From NCBI GenBank assembly GCA_026415395.1, contig JAOAHD010000007.1:1105972-1169971 (forward strand): a stretch of DNA of 64,000 nt, read 5' to 3'. Origin of the DNA: Candidatus Binatia bacterium (GTDB lineage Bacteria; Desulfobacterota; Binatia; HRBIN30). This document shows, piece by piece, positions 1 through 8,252 of this stretch. The notes beneath the pieces are model-generated. The model was not told the DNA's origin. It saw only the letters and a program-made list of their open reading frames with translations, and did not search any database. A program made the position numbers and the translations under genes. Numbering within the stretch: the stretch's first letter is position 1; each line of letters opens with the position of its first letter.

Positions 1-1
1 T

Positions 2-1837
2 GACTTCAACAGTGACGAACTCCTCGACTTGGCCGTCACCAGCGAGCTGACGAATGAAGTGATACAGTACCGGGGCGACGGACAAGGTGGTTTTTCCCCC
101 GGGCAGCGGCTGAGCAGTGGCGGCGAGGGTCCCACGGCGGTGTCCTCCGCCGACCTGAACCGCGACGGTAGACCGGACATCGTGGTGCTGAACGGTGCGA
201 GTGACGTGGTTGCGGTCGCGGTCACGCAAGCAAATGGGCAATGGAGCTCGCCCCGCGCATACCGCACTGGTGCTCCAGCCAGCTCCCCACGCGGCTTAGC
301 GCTCGGTGACGTAAACGGCGACGGCCGAGTGGACGTTGTTGTGGCGAACAACTTCTCCTTCGATGTCGGGGTGTTGTTCGGGGACGGCACCGGTGGGTTG
401 GCTCCCGTGCGGTTGTTTGTGGCAGATGCCGAGCCAGTTGGTGTGGTTGTCGGCGACTTGAACCGGGATAACCGGGCTGACATTGTTGCGCTGACTCGCG
501 GCGGGGGCGCGACCCCGACCGCTGCAGTGCTTCTCAGTTCTTCTGGAAACCGACTCGCTGGTGCAGAGAACATTCCGTTGGAAACGGTCCCGAATGGCGT
601 TGCGGCAGGGGACCTGGATGGCGACGGTTTGCTCGATCTGGTTGTGGCTCTTGCGGGAGCGCTGCCGGGACAGGCTGGTGTCGGAGTGGCTGCAAGCTCA
701 GGTGGGCCCGGGTTTGTTCCGTGGCCTTCGGTGGTGTTCAGCGGAGACGCGACCGCCGTGGCGGTGAGCGACACCGACGGTGACACGCGCCCAGAGATTA
801 TCGTACTCAGCCCCGCTCGGGGCACGTTGCAAGTATATCGGCCACGCTCAAGCAGCTTGGAATTCGCGGGGGAACTTAACCTGGGCGCAGTGGGAACCGC
901 GCGGGCTTTGGCGGTCGGCGATTTCAATCGTGACGGGCGTGGCGACGTGGTTGTCAGTGCGCAAGGAACTGGCGGCGGAACTGTCTCGGTGTTCGTGGGC
1001 AGCCGACAGGCGTTACTTCAGGCAGGTGCCACTGTCGCTGTGGGCGACTCGCCACTTAGTGTGGCGTCCGGCGACTTTAATCGCGACGGCGCGGCTGACA
1101 TCGTGACGGCCAACAACGGCTCCATCAATATTAGTGTGGCCCTCGGAAATGGCGATGGGACGTTCCGTCCAGCCACTTCGGTGGGCCTGGGGCAAGCCCC
1201 TCGCGCGATTGCTGTTGCAGACTTTGACCGCGACGGTTTCGACGACGTTGCGGTTGCTTTTCCAGTGGCCGGCACGGTTCAAGTGCTATTCGGAGACGGG
1301 ACGGGGCGCTTCCCCACGAGCACCGCTCCGCTGAGCTTTGGTACCGGAGGCGAGGTGCCTTCGTCGGTTTGGGCGCGCGACGTGAACGGAGACGGTTTGC
1401 CAGATATTGTGGCCTCTGGGGAGGTCGCTAGCGTAGTGCGGGTGTTTACACGCAGCCCAACCTCGGCGCGATCCTTCCAAAGTGCTGGGTCGTTTCCGAC
1501 AAATCGGCGTCCGGTGAGCATGGTCGTGGGTGACTTCGACGGCGATGGTCGTTACGACGCGGCTGCTGCCGCGAGTTCGCCGGCGCCAACGACGACGATG
1601 TTGCGCAACGTGGCAGGAGCTGGATTTCGTCGTGGCGAGGCAAACCAAGATGGGCGCGTAAGTGCTGCGGACCTGGTGGCGCTAACGCGTAAGGTGGGAG
1701 GGTTTGAACTTATACGGGTCGAGGATGTGGCCATCCGAGGGGGCGGCGAGCCGTTAGGCCGCGGTGCGGACGCCGACGGCGACGGAGTCATAACCCCTCT
1801 AGACTTGCCAGCCGAGGTTGCCTGGGTATTCCGGTGA
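2..1837 (+). CDS. FG-GAP/VCBS-repeat surface protein with C-terminal dockerin-like pair (5' end outside window)
   Basis: The reading frame is open from base 2, and the first residues (DFNSDELLDLAV) already form an FG-GAP repeat, so the true start lies upstream of the window. About ten repeats of the type D-x-N-x-D-G-x-x-D-I/V-V follow. They carry Asp/Asn calcium-binding loops and are expected to build a beta-propeller. The last 70 residues hold two dockerin-like EF-hand loops (NQDGRVSAADL and DADGDGVITPLDL). This is probably a secreted or surface protein; no catalytic residues are visible. It resembles the secreted proteins at 37-53 kb but lacks a Thr/Pro linker in the visible part. The substrate or ligand is unknown. 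Confidence 0.85.
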   Translation, partial: DFNSDELLDLAVTSELTNEVIQYRGDGQGGFSPGQRLSSGGEGPTAVSSADLNRDGRPDIVVLNGASDVVAVAVTQANGQWSSPRAYRTGAPASSPRGLALGDVNGDGRVDVVVANNFSFDVGVLFGDGTGGLAPVRLFVADAEPVGVVVGDLNRDNRADIVALTRGGGATPTAAVLLSSSGNRLAGAENIPLETVPNGVAAGDLDGDGLLDLVVALAGALPGQAGVGVAASSGGPGFVPWPSVVFSGDATAVAVSDTDGDTRPEIIVLSPARGTLQVYRPRSSSLEFAGELNLGAVGTARALAVGDFNRDGRGDVVVSAQGTGGGTVSVFVGSRQALLQAGATVAVGDSPLSVASGDFNRDGAADIVTANNGSINISVALGNGDGTFRPATSVGLGQAPRAIAVADFDRDGFDDVAVAFPVAGTVQVLFGDGTGRFPTSTAPLSFGTGGEVPSSVWARDVNGDGLPDIVASGEVASVVRVFTRSPTSARSFQSAGSFPTNRRPVSMVVGDFDGDGRYDAAAAASSPAPTTTMLRNVAGAGFRRGEANQDGRVSAADLVALTRKVGGFELIRVEDVAIRGGGEPLGRGADADGDGVITPLDLPAEVAWVFR

Positions 1838-1857
1838 GCAAGTGCGGGGATGAATCG

Positions 1858-2301
1858 ATGGTGACGGAAGAGCAACTCCAGACTGACATGCAAGCCGCGA
1901 TGAAGTCGGGGGATAAGGTGAAGCTTTTGGTCCTTCGCGATGTCATGACTGCGATCAAGAACCTGAAGGTGGAAAAGATGACCTCCTCCCTCGCTGAAGC
2001 CGATATCGTACAGGTGCTGCGTAAAGAGGCGAACAAACGTGCCGAGGCCTTGGAGTTTGCGCGCCAAGCCAATCGAGCCGACCTCGTGGAGAAAAACTTG
2101 CGGGAGAAAGAAATTCTCGAGTCGTATCTGCCTGCGCAGCTTTCTGCAGCCGAGCTGGAAGCGGCGATCCGCTCCATCGCGGAGGAAGTCGGTGGCTATC
2201 AGATTGGGCCCATCATGGCCAAGCTGCGGGAGCGCTTTGCGGGCCGCTTCGATGGGAAGGTCGCGAGCGAATTGGTCAAGCAGTTGGCGCAAAGGGCTTA
2301 G
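1858..2301 (+). CDS. GatB/YqeY domain-containing protein
   Basis: A 147-residue protein starting MVTEEQLQTDMQAAMKSGD, typical of the free-standing YqeY family (about 150 residues). The family shares the helical tail domain of GatB, the amidotransferase subunit that handles mischarged tRNA. The lone protein has no proven reaction, and a tRNA-related role is only assumed from GatB. The ATG at 1858 has a GGGGA-type ribosome site just upstream. An in-frame GTG at 1834 would overlap the previous gene by 4 bases and add eight residues, so coupling to the upstream gene is possible. Confidence 0.88.
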   Translation: MVTEEQLQTDMQAAMKSGDKVKLLVLRDVMTAIKNLKVEKMTSSLAEADIVQVLRKEANKRAEALEFARQANRADLVEKNLREKEILESYLPAQLSAAELEAAIRSIAEEVGGYQIGPIMAKLRERFAGRFDGKVASELVKQLAQRA

Positions 2302-2397
2302 GCGGACTCTAGTGGAAACCGCATGGAAAGGCCCAGGTAGGGGAGGTGACCCGGCACCACTCCCTGCAGCTCACAAGCCCTTGACGGTTGGAAGGTT

Positions 2398-2670
2398 TCA
2401 GGCGGCAGACTTTTTCTTTTGTTTGGCCGCCGGATTGAAGCGACCCTTCCACGTCGCCTGCCAGTGACGCCCGGGCCCCAGCTCGTCCAAAGATTCCCTC
2501 GGGTGCTCTTGTTCGTACATTCTCCGTAAAAGGGCTTGCGGATCCGTCCACCTGCCGAGGTTACGAAAGCTAGGATCCTTAGGCTCCCAAGCGACGACTC
2601 GCTTACCCCCGACTTCAATGTGAACCTTTCTTAGTGCGGTAAGATCGAACTTGCGTCTCGCTGCCATCAT
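2398..2670 (-). CDS. small basic hypothetical protein
   Basis: A 90-residue, strongly basic protein beginning MMAARRKFDLTALRKVHIEV and ending in a KQKKKSAA tail. The middle part reads like a short beta/alpha domain (VGGKRVVAWEPKDPSF, then a helix QALLRRMYEQEHP). I do not recognise the family. Three start codons lie in a row (TTG 2673, ATG 2670, ATG 2667). It is convergent with the YqeY gene and is flanked by about 97 bases on each side. Sensible amino-acid composition favours a real gene over an overlapping 106-residue minus-strand frame. Confidence 0.55.
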   Translation of the reverse strand: MMAARRKFDLTALRKVHIEVGGKRVVAWEPKDPSFRNLGRWTDPQALLRRMYEQEHPRESLDELGPGRHWQATWKGRFNPAAKQKKKSAA

Positions 2671-2769
2671 CAACTCCGAGGCGCAGATTATGGATGTTCA
2701 AGGTCCTCGATTCAAGGGCTTGCTGACAAGTGAGCAACAAACCTTCGGCCGAGCAACGACCGCAGGAAA

Positions 2770-3357
2770 TTAGGCACTAGGTGCTGTTGTCGGGGTGGGC
2801 GAAGGGGACGGGGAGGCGAGTGATGAAAGGATGCGGATATTCCGCTGCAATTCCCAATGGATCAAAGACCCAACGAGGAGCACCCTGTCCTCACCTGGGA
2901 CGCGAAGGTAGACAGCGGTGCCGGGAGGATTCAGGTTACCGACTTCGAACACCACAGGGGTGGAGCGGCCTTCGATGTAAAGCTCAACCCGCCCTCTTGG
3001 GGGTGCGAGGCCAAACTCCGCAAGCCGCTCTGGTGTAACCTGAATGGTTTCCAGGGGACCTAGCCGTGTCAGATCGCGGACAAACTCTTCGATGAGCTCG
3101 GAGCGGTCGGTTCCCGCCCACCCAAGGTCTGTGCGCTCCGTGGCGCGTGTGCTGCCGTCCAGTGAAAGCACCAAGCGATGCACCGCGTCCGCTGGGTGAA
3201 TGACCAAGGGGGTTCCGGAGGGCGCCGGAGGCTGAGGCGTGGAGGCGATGGGTAAGCCCACCCGCCTCGGAGGCGGTGGCGGCGTGCGATCGAGGTAGTA
3301 GACCAAGATCACGAGGGCCAGCAGAGTGGCGCTGACTAGGGTAAAACGTGGGCCCAT
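2770..3357 (-). CDS. DUF4340-type membrane-anchored protein of the Gld-like ABC cluster
   Basis: 195 residues with one N-terminal membrane helix (about 7-24), a Pro-rich stretch, and an extracytoplasmic domain matching the DUF4340 pattern (beta strands around RVELYIEG and VFEVGNLNPPGTAVYLRV). It ends in a Ser/Pro/Thr-rich tail. The ATG at 3357 sits one base after the stop of the GldG-like gene, so the two are translationally coupled. A longer in-frame start near 3555 would run deep into the neighbour and is unlikely. DUF4340 proteins usually accompany GldF/GldG-type transporters, but their function is unproven. Confidence 0.8.
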   Translation of the reverse strand: MGPRFTLVSATLLALVILVYYLDRTPPPPPRRVGLPIASTPQPPAPSGTPLVIHPADAVHRLVLSLDGSTRATERTDLGWAGTDRSELIEEFVRDLTRLGPLETIQVTPERLAEFGLAPPRGRVELYIEGRSTPVVFEVGNLNPPGTAVYLRVPGEDRVLLVGSLIHWELQRNIRILSSLASPSPSPTPTTAPSA

Positions 3358-3358
3358 C

Positions 3359-4777
3359 CTATCGGCTCCCTCGGCGCCTGCGCATTGTGGCAATAACGAT
3401 ACCGATGGTGGCAACCGTTCCGGGGACCACGACCACAGTAATCCAGAACACCACGGAATCTTGTGACTCGGTAAGGTAAATTGGGGAAATTGAGCCGCGC
3501 GGCAGGCCTTTGCGGCGCACCGCAATGAGCGTTGGATCTTCAGCGAGCAAGGCAATGCTGTTCAGGAACACGTCTTTGTTCCCCCGCCAGTTGAGGGCAA
3601 GGTTCGTGGCGAAGTCGGAATCCCCAAAGGCTATGAGTCTGCCCGGGGTGGTTACCGTAGATCCGCCCTCCGCACGGGGCACCTCGATGTAAACGCCAAC
3701 CGGCAGCGGGCCGGGTTGATCCTTCTCCCGGCGAAAACGCACGTTCCTGTCGGGTAACTTACCTCCCTCGACATACGCCCAACTATCCGGGCTACTGAGC
3801 GCGAGCACCTTGACGCGCCCTGACCGATCAGCCTCTTCTGTGGGAAGGATCGTACGCGCCACAGGGAAGACCGCGGTTTCGAGCTCGGTGCGGAACAGCG
3901 ACTTGTTGAATGCCGGCACGTGGAGCATGGATGCGTCGGTGCCCATTAGTCGATTGCGCTCGTCGAGGACAACGTCGTTGCCAGCCCGCGCGCCTAAGCT
4001 TTCCAAGAAGGCAACCACACTCGGCGGTGCTCCAGGATCGATCAGCAGCAACACCTGCCCGCCTTGCCGTAAGTACGCGAGAAGAGCTGCGGACTCACCA
4101 GGGAGAAAATCCTTCGTGGGCCCAGCCAGGATCACCACACGACACTCTTGGGGCACGCCTCCAGGAGGGATGAGGTTCAGCTCCCGGAGCGTAAAGCCTT
4201 CCCTTTCCATGGCTTTTGCCACCTCGCTGTAGCCCTGACGCTCGTCGTTATCGAACGGCGAATGCTCCCCATGACCCGTAACGAAGCAGCAAATGCGCTC
4301 CCCCTGCCGGGTCAAGCGAATTAGCGCAGCGGTGATCCCCTCTTCGTCGACGAACTGAATTTGCTCCACTCGGTCCCCGTGCACCACCACCCCAGACCCG
4401 GCGTTGTTCACACCGAATTTTTGCGCCGTCGCGGGCGAGCGGTTCAGGTCGACCAGCCGGTAGCGAATTCGCGGGCTTGCCTTCGCAAAGAGCTCCAGTG
4501 TGTCGAACAGCGCCCGCCTCTGGCCAGGCTCGTCGGGCGTGTAGAAAGCGATGATCTCCACGTCCGAGTCCAGACTTTGCGCGACTTTTTTGGCCGCGTC
4601 CGACAGGACAAACTGCTGCGTTGGACTGAAGTCGAAGCGGTGATTATGGCGCTCGGCTAGGAGGAGAACAAAGGTGAAGAGGGTGGCCACGATCACGATT
4701 TGGGCCATTAAGTGGATCACGTGAAGTAGACTTTGGTTGCCTCGCCAGGTCACGAGGGCGCTCCCACCCCACGCCAC
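3359..4777 (-). CDS. GldG-like ABC transporter auxiliary protein
   Basis: 472 residues: an N-terminal membrane helix (about 22-41), a large extracytoplasmic part, and a C-terminal helix (about 442-463) followed by Arg-rich RRRRGSR. After the first helix comes FSPTQQFVLSDAAKKV, then SDVEIIAFYTP, the hallmark of the ABC_transp_aux/GldG family. The segment FVTGHGEHSP matches the conserved Gly-His region of that family. The start overlaps the permease gene by 28 bases. With the ATPase and permease it should form one inner-membrane complex. In Bacteroidetes the homologues are linked to gliding, but in other phyla the exported substrate is unknown. Confidence 0.85.
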   Translation of the reverse strand: MAWGGSALVTWRGNQSLLHVIHLMAQIVIVATLFTFVLLLAERHNHRFDFSPTQQFVLSDAAKKVAQSLDSDVEIIAFYTPDEPGQRRALFDTLELFAKASPRIRYRLVDLNRSPATAQKFGVNNAGSGVVVHGDRVEQIQFVDEEGITAALIRLTRQGERICCFVTGHGEHSPFDNDERQGYSEVAKAMEREGFTLRELNLIPPGGVPQECRVVILAGPTKDFLPGESAALLAYLRQGGQVLLLIDPGAPPSVVAFLESLGARAGNDVVLDERNRLMGTDASMLHVPAFNKSLFRTELETAVFPVARTILPTEEADRSGRVKVLALSSPDSWAYVEGGKLPDRNVRFRREKDQPGPLPVGVYIEVPRAEGGSTVTTPGRLIAFGDSDFATNLALNWRGNKDVFLNSIALLAEDPTLIAVRRKGLPRGSISPIYLTESQDSVVFWITVVVVPGTVATIGIVIATMRRRRGSR

Positions 4778-5502
4778 TTTCGGGCGTCCAACGAGGCCAA
4801 CGTGAGAAATAGGAAGAACAGGACGAAGAGTACGAAGAAGACGATATCCTGTGTGTCGATTACACCACGGGCAAAGTTTAAGAACCGGTCAAAAAGCGAA
4901 ATTTTCAGGAGGGCCTCAATCACAGCAACGCTGGCGACCGACTCGTTCCAGGTGATGTACCAAAAGGTAATGAGAATTCCGTAGGTGCCCATGGCACTGA
5001 CGACTTGGTTTTCCGTCAGTGACGAGACGAACATCCCGCAAGCGATAAACGCAGTGCCGAGGAGGAGGACACCAATATAGCCAGTGAGAAACGGGCCGAA
5101 ATCGAAGCGGTAGAACGAATAGAAAATCAACGGCCCCACGACGGTGGGCACGAGCATGAATAGGTAAAACAACCACGCCGCGAGAAACTTCCCGAGCACG
5201 ACCTCGACGTCGCGCACCGGGTAGGTCCACAGGAGTTCAATGGTGCCAAGTTTCTTTTCCTCGGCAAACAGGCGCATGGTGACGAGCGGCAGCACAATCA
5301 TTGCGCAGTACCGCATGTCTAGGAACACCTGCTGCCACAAACCGCTCGGCAGCACATAGCCACCGAATAAAATAAAGTAGCGCAACCAGCTATAAAAAAA
5401 CCCGCCTGTGAGCAGGAGGAAAAGCGCGGTCAGGACGTAGGCAACGTAGGAGCCGAAGTAAGAGCGAAGCTCGCGCTTGCAAATTGTGCGTAACGCTTTC
5501 AC
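4750..5502 (-). CDS. ABC transporter permease, GldF/ABC-2 type
   Basis: 250 residues with about six hydrophobic segments. It contains the ABC-2 permease signature around FAEEKKLGTIELLWTYPV, which lies between the second and third helices in GldF and NosY relatives. The GTG at 5502 begins 2 bases after the ATPase stop and gives the usual family N-terminus (MKALRTICKRELRSYFGSY). The longer frame adds only implausible residues encoded inside the ATPase gene. It is the membrane half of the transporter formed with the neighbouring ATPase. Confidence 0.88.
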   Translation of the reverse strand: MKALRTICKRELRSYFGSYVAYVLTALFLLLTGGFFYSWLRYFILFGGYVLPSGLWQQVFLDMRYCAMIVLPLVTMRLFAEEKKLGTIELLWTYPVRDVEVVLGKFLAAWLFYLFMLVPTVVGPLIFYSFYRFDFGPFLTGYIGVLLLGTAFIACGMFVSSLTENQVVSAMGTYGILITFWYITWNESVASVAVIEALLKISLFDRFLNFARGVIDTQDIVFFVLFVLFFLFLTLASLDARKWRGVGAPS

Positions 5503-5504
5503 AG

Positions 5505-6464
5505 CTAGGTCCTTGCCGCGGAGGAATTCTGGTCCGTGCCGTGCACAAGTTCGAGGAAGATATCCTCTAGGCTGAGTTGGAGTGGGCGGAGCTCCAACAA
5601 GGCCCATCCCTCTCGGACGACGCGCTCTGCAATGGTTGACCGGATATCCCTTGCTGGATCACTGCCGACAGTGACGGAGACCGTTTCGCCATCATGATGG
5701 GTGGCCTCGACCCGAACAACCCCGGGAATCTGGCGGATGGTTTCGAGAAGTGCATGCAGCGGCGCTTTGACCTCTAGATGAATTTGCGAAAGTTGACGTA
5801 ATCGCCGATTTAAGTTTCCCGGAGTGTCCACCGCGAGCAGCCGGCCCCGGTTGATAATGAGAACGCGGTCACACGTGGCTTCAACCTCCGACAGAATGTG
5901 CGTAGACAAAATCACCGTGCTTTGTCCGCGCAGCTCGCGGATGAGCTTGCGAACTTCGGTGACTTGCTCCGGGTCGAGCCCCGCGGTGGGCTCATCAAGA
6001 ATGAGTACTTTGGGCTTACCTAGCAGGGCCTGAGCAATGCCTACTCGCTGTCGGTAACCCTTAGAAAGTGTGCCGATGAGCCGATGCGCCATATGCGCAA
6101 CGCCGCAGCGATCCATCGCCCGGTTGATCTCCATGTGTTGTTCCTTGGCAGGGACGTGTTTCATGTCCGCCACGTAACCAAGATATTCTCGAACCGTCAT
6201 GTCGGTGTACAACGCCACTCGCTCGGGAAAGTAGCCAATCGCTTGGCGAGCACGCAGAGAGTCTTGAACGACATCGTGGCCGGCAACGCGCGCGGAGCCA
6301 CTCGTGGGCGGGAACACGCCGCCGAGAATGCGCATGGTTGTACTTTTGCCCGCCCCGTTCGGCCCGAGGAATCCTACAATCTCGCCAGCGTCCACGCGGA
6401 AGGACACATCGGAAATGGCGGTGAAGTAGCCGAAACGCTTGGTGAGCTGGTGGACTTCAATCAT
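5505..6464 (-). CDS. ABC transporter ATP-binding protein, GldA/CcmA type
   Basis: 319 residues. Walker A is GPNGAGKST (34-42), the ABC signature is LSKGYRQR (133-140), Walker B is LILDEP (154-159), and the His switch is in STHILSE. The C-terminal 100 residues form the extra domain common to GldA and drug/lipid exporter ATPases. It is the first gene of a four-gene minus-strand operon (ATPase, permease, GldG-like, DUF4340) with gaps of 2, -28 and 1 bases. It is divergent from asd across about 100 bases that should hold both promoters. Confidence 0.92.
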   Translation of the reverse strand: MIEVHQLTKRFGYFTAISDVSFRVDAGEIVGFLGPNGAGKSTTMRILGGVFPPTSGSARVAGHDVVQDSLRARQAIGYFPERVALYTDMTVREYLGYVADMKHVPAKEQHMEINRAMDRCGVAHMAHRLIGTLSKGYRQRVGIAQALLGKPKVLILDEPTAGLDPEQVTEVRKLIRELRGQSTVILSTHILSEVEATCDRVLIINRGRLLAVDTPGNLNRRLRQLSQIHLEVKAPLHALLETIRQIPGVVRVEATHHDGETVSVTVGSDPARDIRSTIAERVVREGWALLELRPLQLSLEDIFLELVHGTDQNSSAART

Positions 6465-6568
6465 GAGCGTGTGATGCTAGTGAAGCGCAGGCGGGGCGAC
6501 AACATGACGGCGTCGCAATTGACCGTTGTTGGCGAGCTCGCTTATTACGACTGGCTGAGGATCGTCTG

Positions 6569-7648
6569 ATGAAAAAACGCGTGGCCATTGTGGGAGCAAC
6601 GGGAATTGCCGGGCAGCAAGCAGTGGTGGCCCTGCAGGATCATCCCTGGTTTGAAATCGCACTGCTGGCGGCTTCGGAACGTTCCGCGGGCAAAACTTAC
6701 GGCGAAGCCATCCGCGATGAGAAGACAGGTGCGCGCCGCTGGTGGTGTTCGGAAGAACCGCAGGAGCATGTGTTGCGCATGCCGGTTTACGATGCGGCAA
6801 CGCTGAACCTCCGTGGCGTCGACGTCGTGTTTAGTTGCGTGGAGTCCGATGTGGCTCGGGAGCTTGAGCCCGAGTGGGCTCGCACGACGCCTGTCATCAG
6901 CAACGCGTCGGCATTTCGTTACGAGGAAGACGTGCCGATCCTCGTCCCAGGCGTCAATTTGGAACACGCGCGGCTGCTGGAAATCCAACGGAAACGCCGG
7001 GGGTGGGGCGGGTTCATTACCCCCTTACCCAACTGCACGACAACGGGCCTGGTGATCACGTTGAAGCCCTTGTTCGATCACTTTGGCATCGAGCGCGCCT
7101 TGGTCACCTCCATGCAAGGAATTTCGGGTGCTGGGCGATCCCCGGGAGTTTTGGCGTTGGACATTGTTGACAACGTGATTCCCTACATCGTCGGTGAGGA
7201 AGAAAAGGTGGCTCGCGAAACCGGGAAGATTCTCGGCAATCTCGTTGAAGGTGGGATCGCGCCGGCGCAATTTCCTGTAAGTGCCACGTGTACACGCGCC
7301 GCCGTGCTCGAGGGCCATACCGAAGCTGTCTTTGTCTCCCTCGAGCGAGAGGCATCGATCGGCGATGTTGCGGAGTGCTTCCGCGAGTTTGGGAGAAGCT
7401 TTGTTCGGCTGGGGCTCCCATCCTCGCCGCGGCGGATGATTACGGTTCACGAGGATCCGTTTCGCCCGCAGCCGCGATTAGATCGGGATGCGGATGGTGG
7501 CATGACCACGCACGTCGGTCGTTTGCGACCCGATGCGGCGCTGCCCCGGGGGGTGAAATACATCCTCCTGTCGCACAACACAAAAATGGGTGCTGCAAAA
7601 GGGGCAGTGTTGGTGGCGGAGTACCTCGCGGTCGAAAAATACCTCTAG
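6569..7648 (+). CDS. asd: aspartate-semialdehyde dehydrogenase, archaeal/fungal-type
   Basis: 359 residues. An NADP-binding N-terminus (VAIVGATGIAGQQAV) is followed by SNASAFR and the catalytic-cysteine motif PLPNCTTTGL. The protein reduces aspartyl phosphate to aspartate semialdehyde, the branch point to lysine, threonine and methionine. The overall pattern (SNASAFRYEEDVPILVPGVN and the NCTTTGL form) fits the archaeal/eukaryotic subfamily better than the classical Escherichia coli type. ATG follows a TGATGAAAAAA context with only a weak ribosome site. A GNAT gene starts 8 bases after the stop. Confidence 0.92.
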   Translation: MKKRVAIVGATGIAGQQAVVALQDHPWFEIALLAASERSAGKTYGEAIRDEKTGARRWWCSEEPQEHVLRMPVYDAATLNLRGVDVVFSCVESDVARELEPEWARTTPVISNASAFRYEEDVPILVPGVNLEHARLLEIQRKRRGWGGFITPLPNCTTTGLVITLKPLFDHFGIERALVTSMQGISGAGRSPGVLALDIVDNVIPYIVGEEEKVARETGKILGNLVEGGIAPAQFPVSATCTRAAVLEGHTEAVFVSLEREASIGDVAECFREFGRSFVRLGLPSSPRRMITVHEDPFRPQPRLDRDADGGMTTHVGRLRPDAALPRGVKYILLSHNTKMGAAKGAVLVAEYLAVEKYL

Positions 7649-7656
7649 GTCGTCCT

Positions 7657-8241
7657 GTGCGCCCAGAATGGGAGCTGCACACACCACGCTTGCGCTTGCG
7701 CGCTCTTGTGGACGCGGACGCCCCGGACGTCTTCGCATACGCGAGCGATCCGTGTGTGACGCGGTTTGTGGAGTGGTCGCCGCACAGCTCGGTGGAGGAT
7801 AGTGTGGCCTTTATCAGGCAAACGCAGGCAGTGCGCCGGCGCGGGGCGACCTTTGCAGTCGAGCTGGTTGACGGCCGGCGCGTGATCGGCACGTTCGAGC
7901 TGCGCATCCGTAGTCAAATTGATGGTGTCGGAGAAATTGGTTACGTTTTGGCTCGGCCGTATTGGGGACAAGGGTTCAACCTAGAGGCTGGAGTGGCGTT
8001 ACTCTACTACGCGTTTAGGGTCGAGCTCCTGCGGCGAGTGGACGCACGGTGTGCGCCGCAGAACCGCCGTTCATTTCGCACGCTGGAGAAGCTTGGCATG
8101 CGCAGGGTGCCTGAGGTGGCCACGGTCGGCAGGGAGTCCGCTTATGCCAGGACTCATCTCATGTACTCCTTGACGAACCTGGAGTGGGCACGCCACCCAT
8201 TGCACTCGCTGTGGAGGGACCATATTCGGTGTGTGCGCTGA
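7657..8241 (+). CDS. GNAT acetyltransferase, RimJ/RimL-like
   Basis: 194 residues from a GTG at 7657, 8 bases after asd. The order is typical of the RimJ/RimL branch: an N-terminal LHTPRLRLRAL strand, FAYASDPCVTRFVEW, a central GEIGYVLARPYWGQGF segment that includes the acetyl-CoA loop, and a C-terminal NRRSFRTLEKLGM helix. Such enzymes acetylate protein N-termini or small amines; the substrate here cannot be told. A longer frame reading back into asd is a shadow. It is convergent with the MATE gene, with only 11 bases between. Confidence 0.85.
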   Translation: MRPEWELHTPRLRLRALVDADAPDVFAYASDPCVTRFVEWSPHSSVEDSVAFIRQTQAVRRRGATFAVELVDGRRVIGTFELRIRSQIDGVGEIGYVLARPYWGQGFNLEAGVALLYYAFRVELLRRVDARCAPQNRRSFRTLEKLGMRRVPEVATVGRESAYARTHLMYSLTNLEWARHPLHSLWRDHIRCVR

Positions 8242-8252
8242 CGAGGGCCTCG

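Noticed and set aside
1552..2292. 246-residue minus-strand frame opposite the YqeY gene
   Set aside because: It is antisense to a well-recognised YqeY gene and to the FG-GAP tail, and has no family resemblance.
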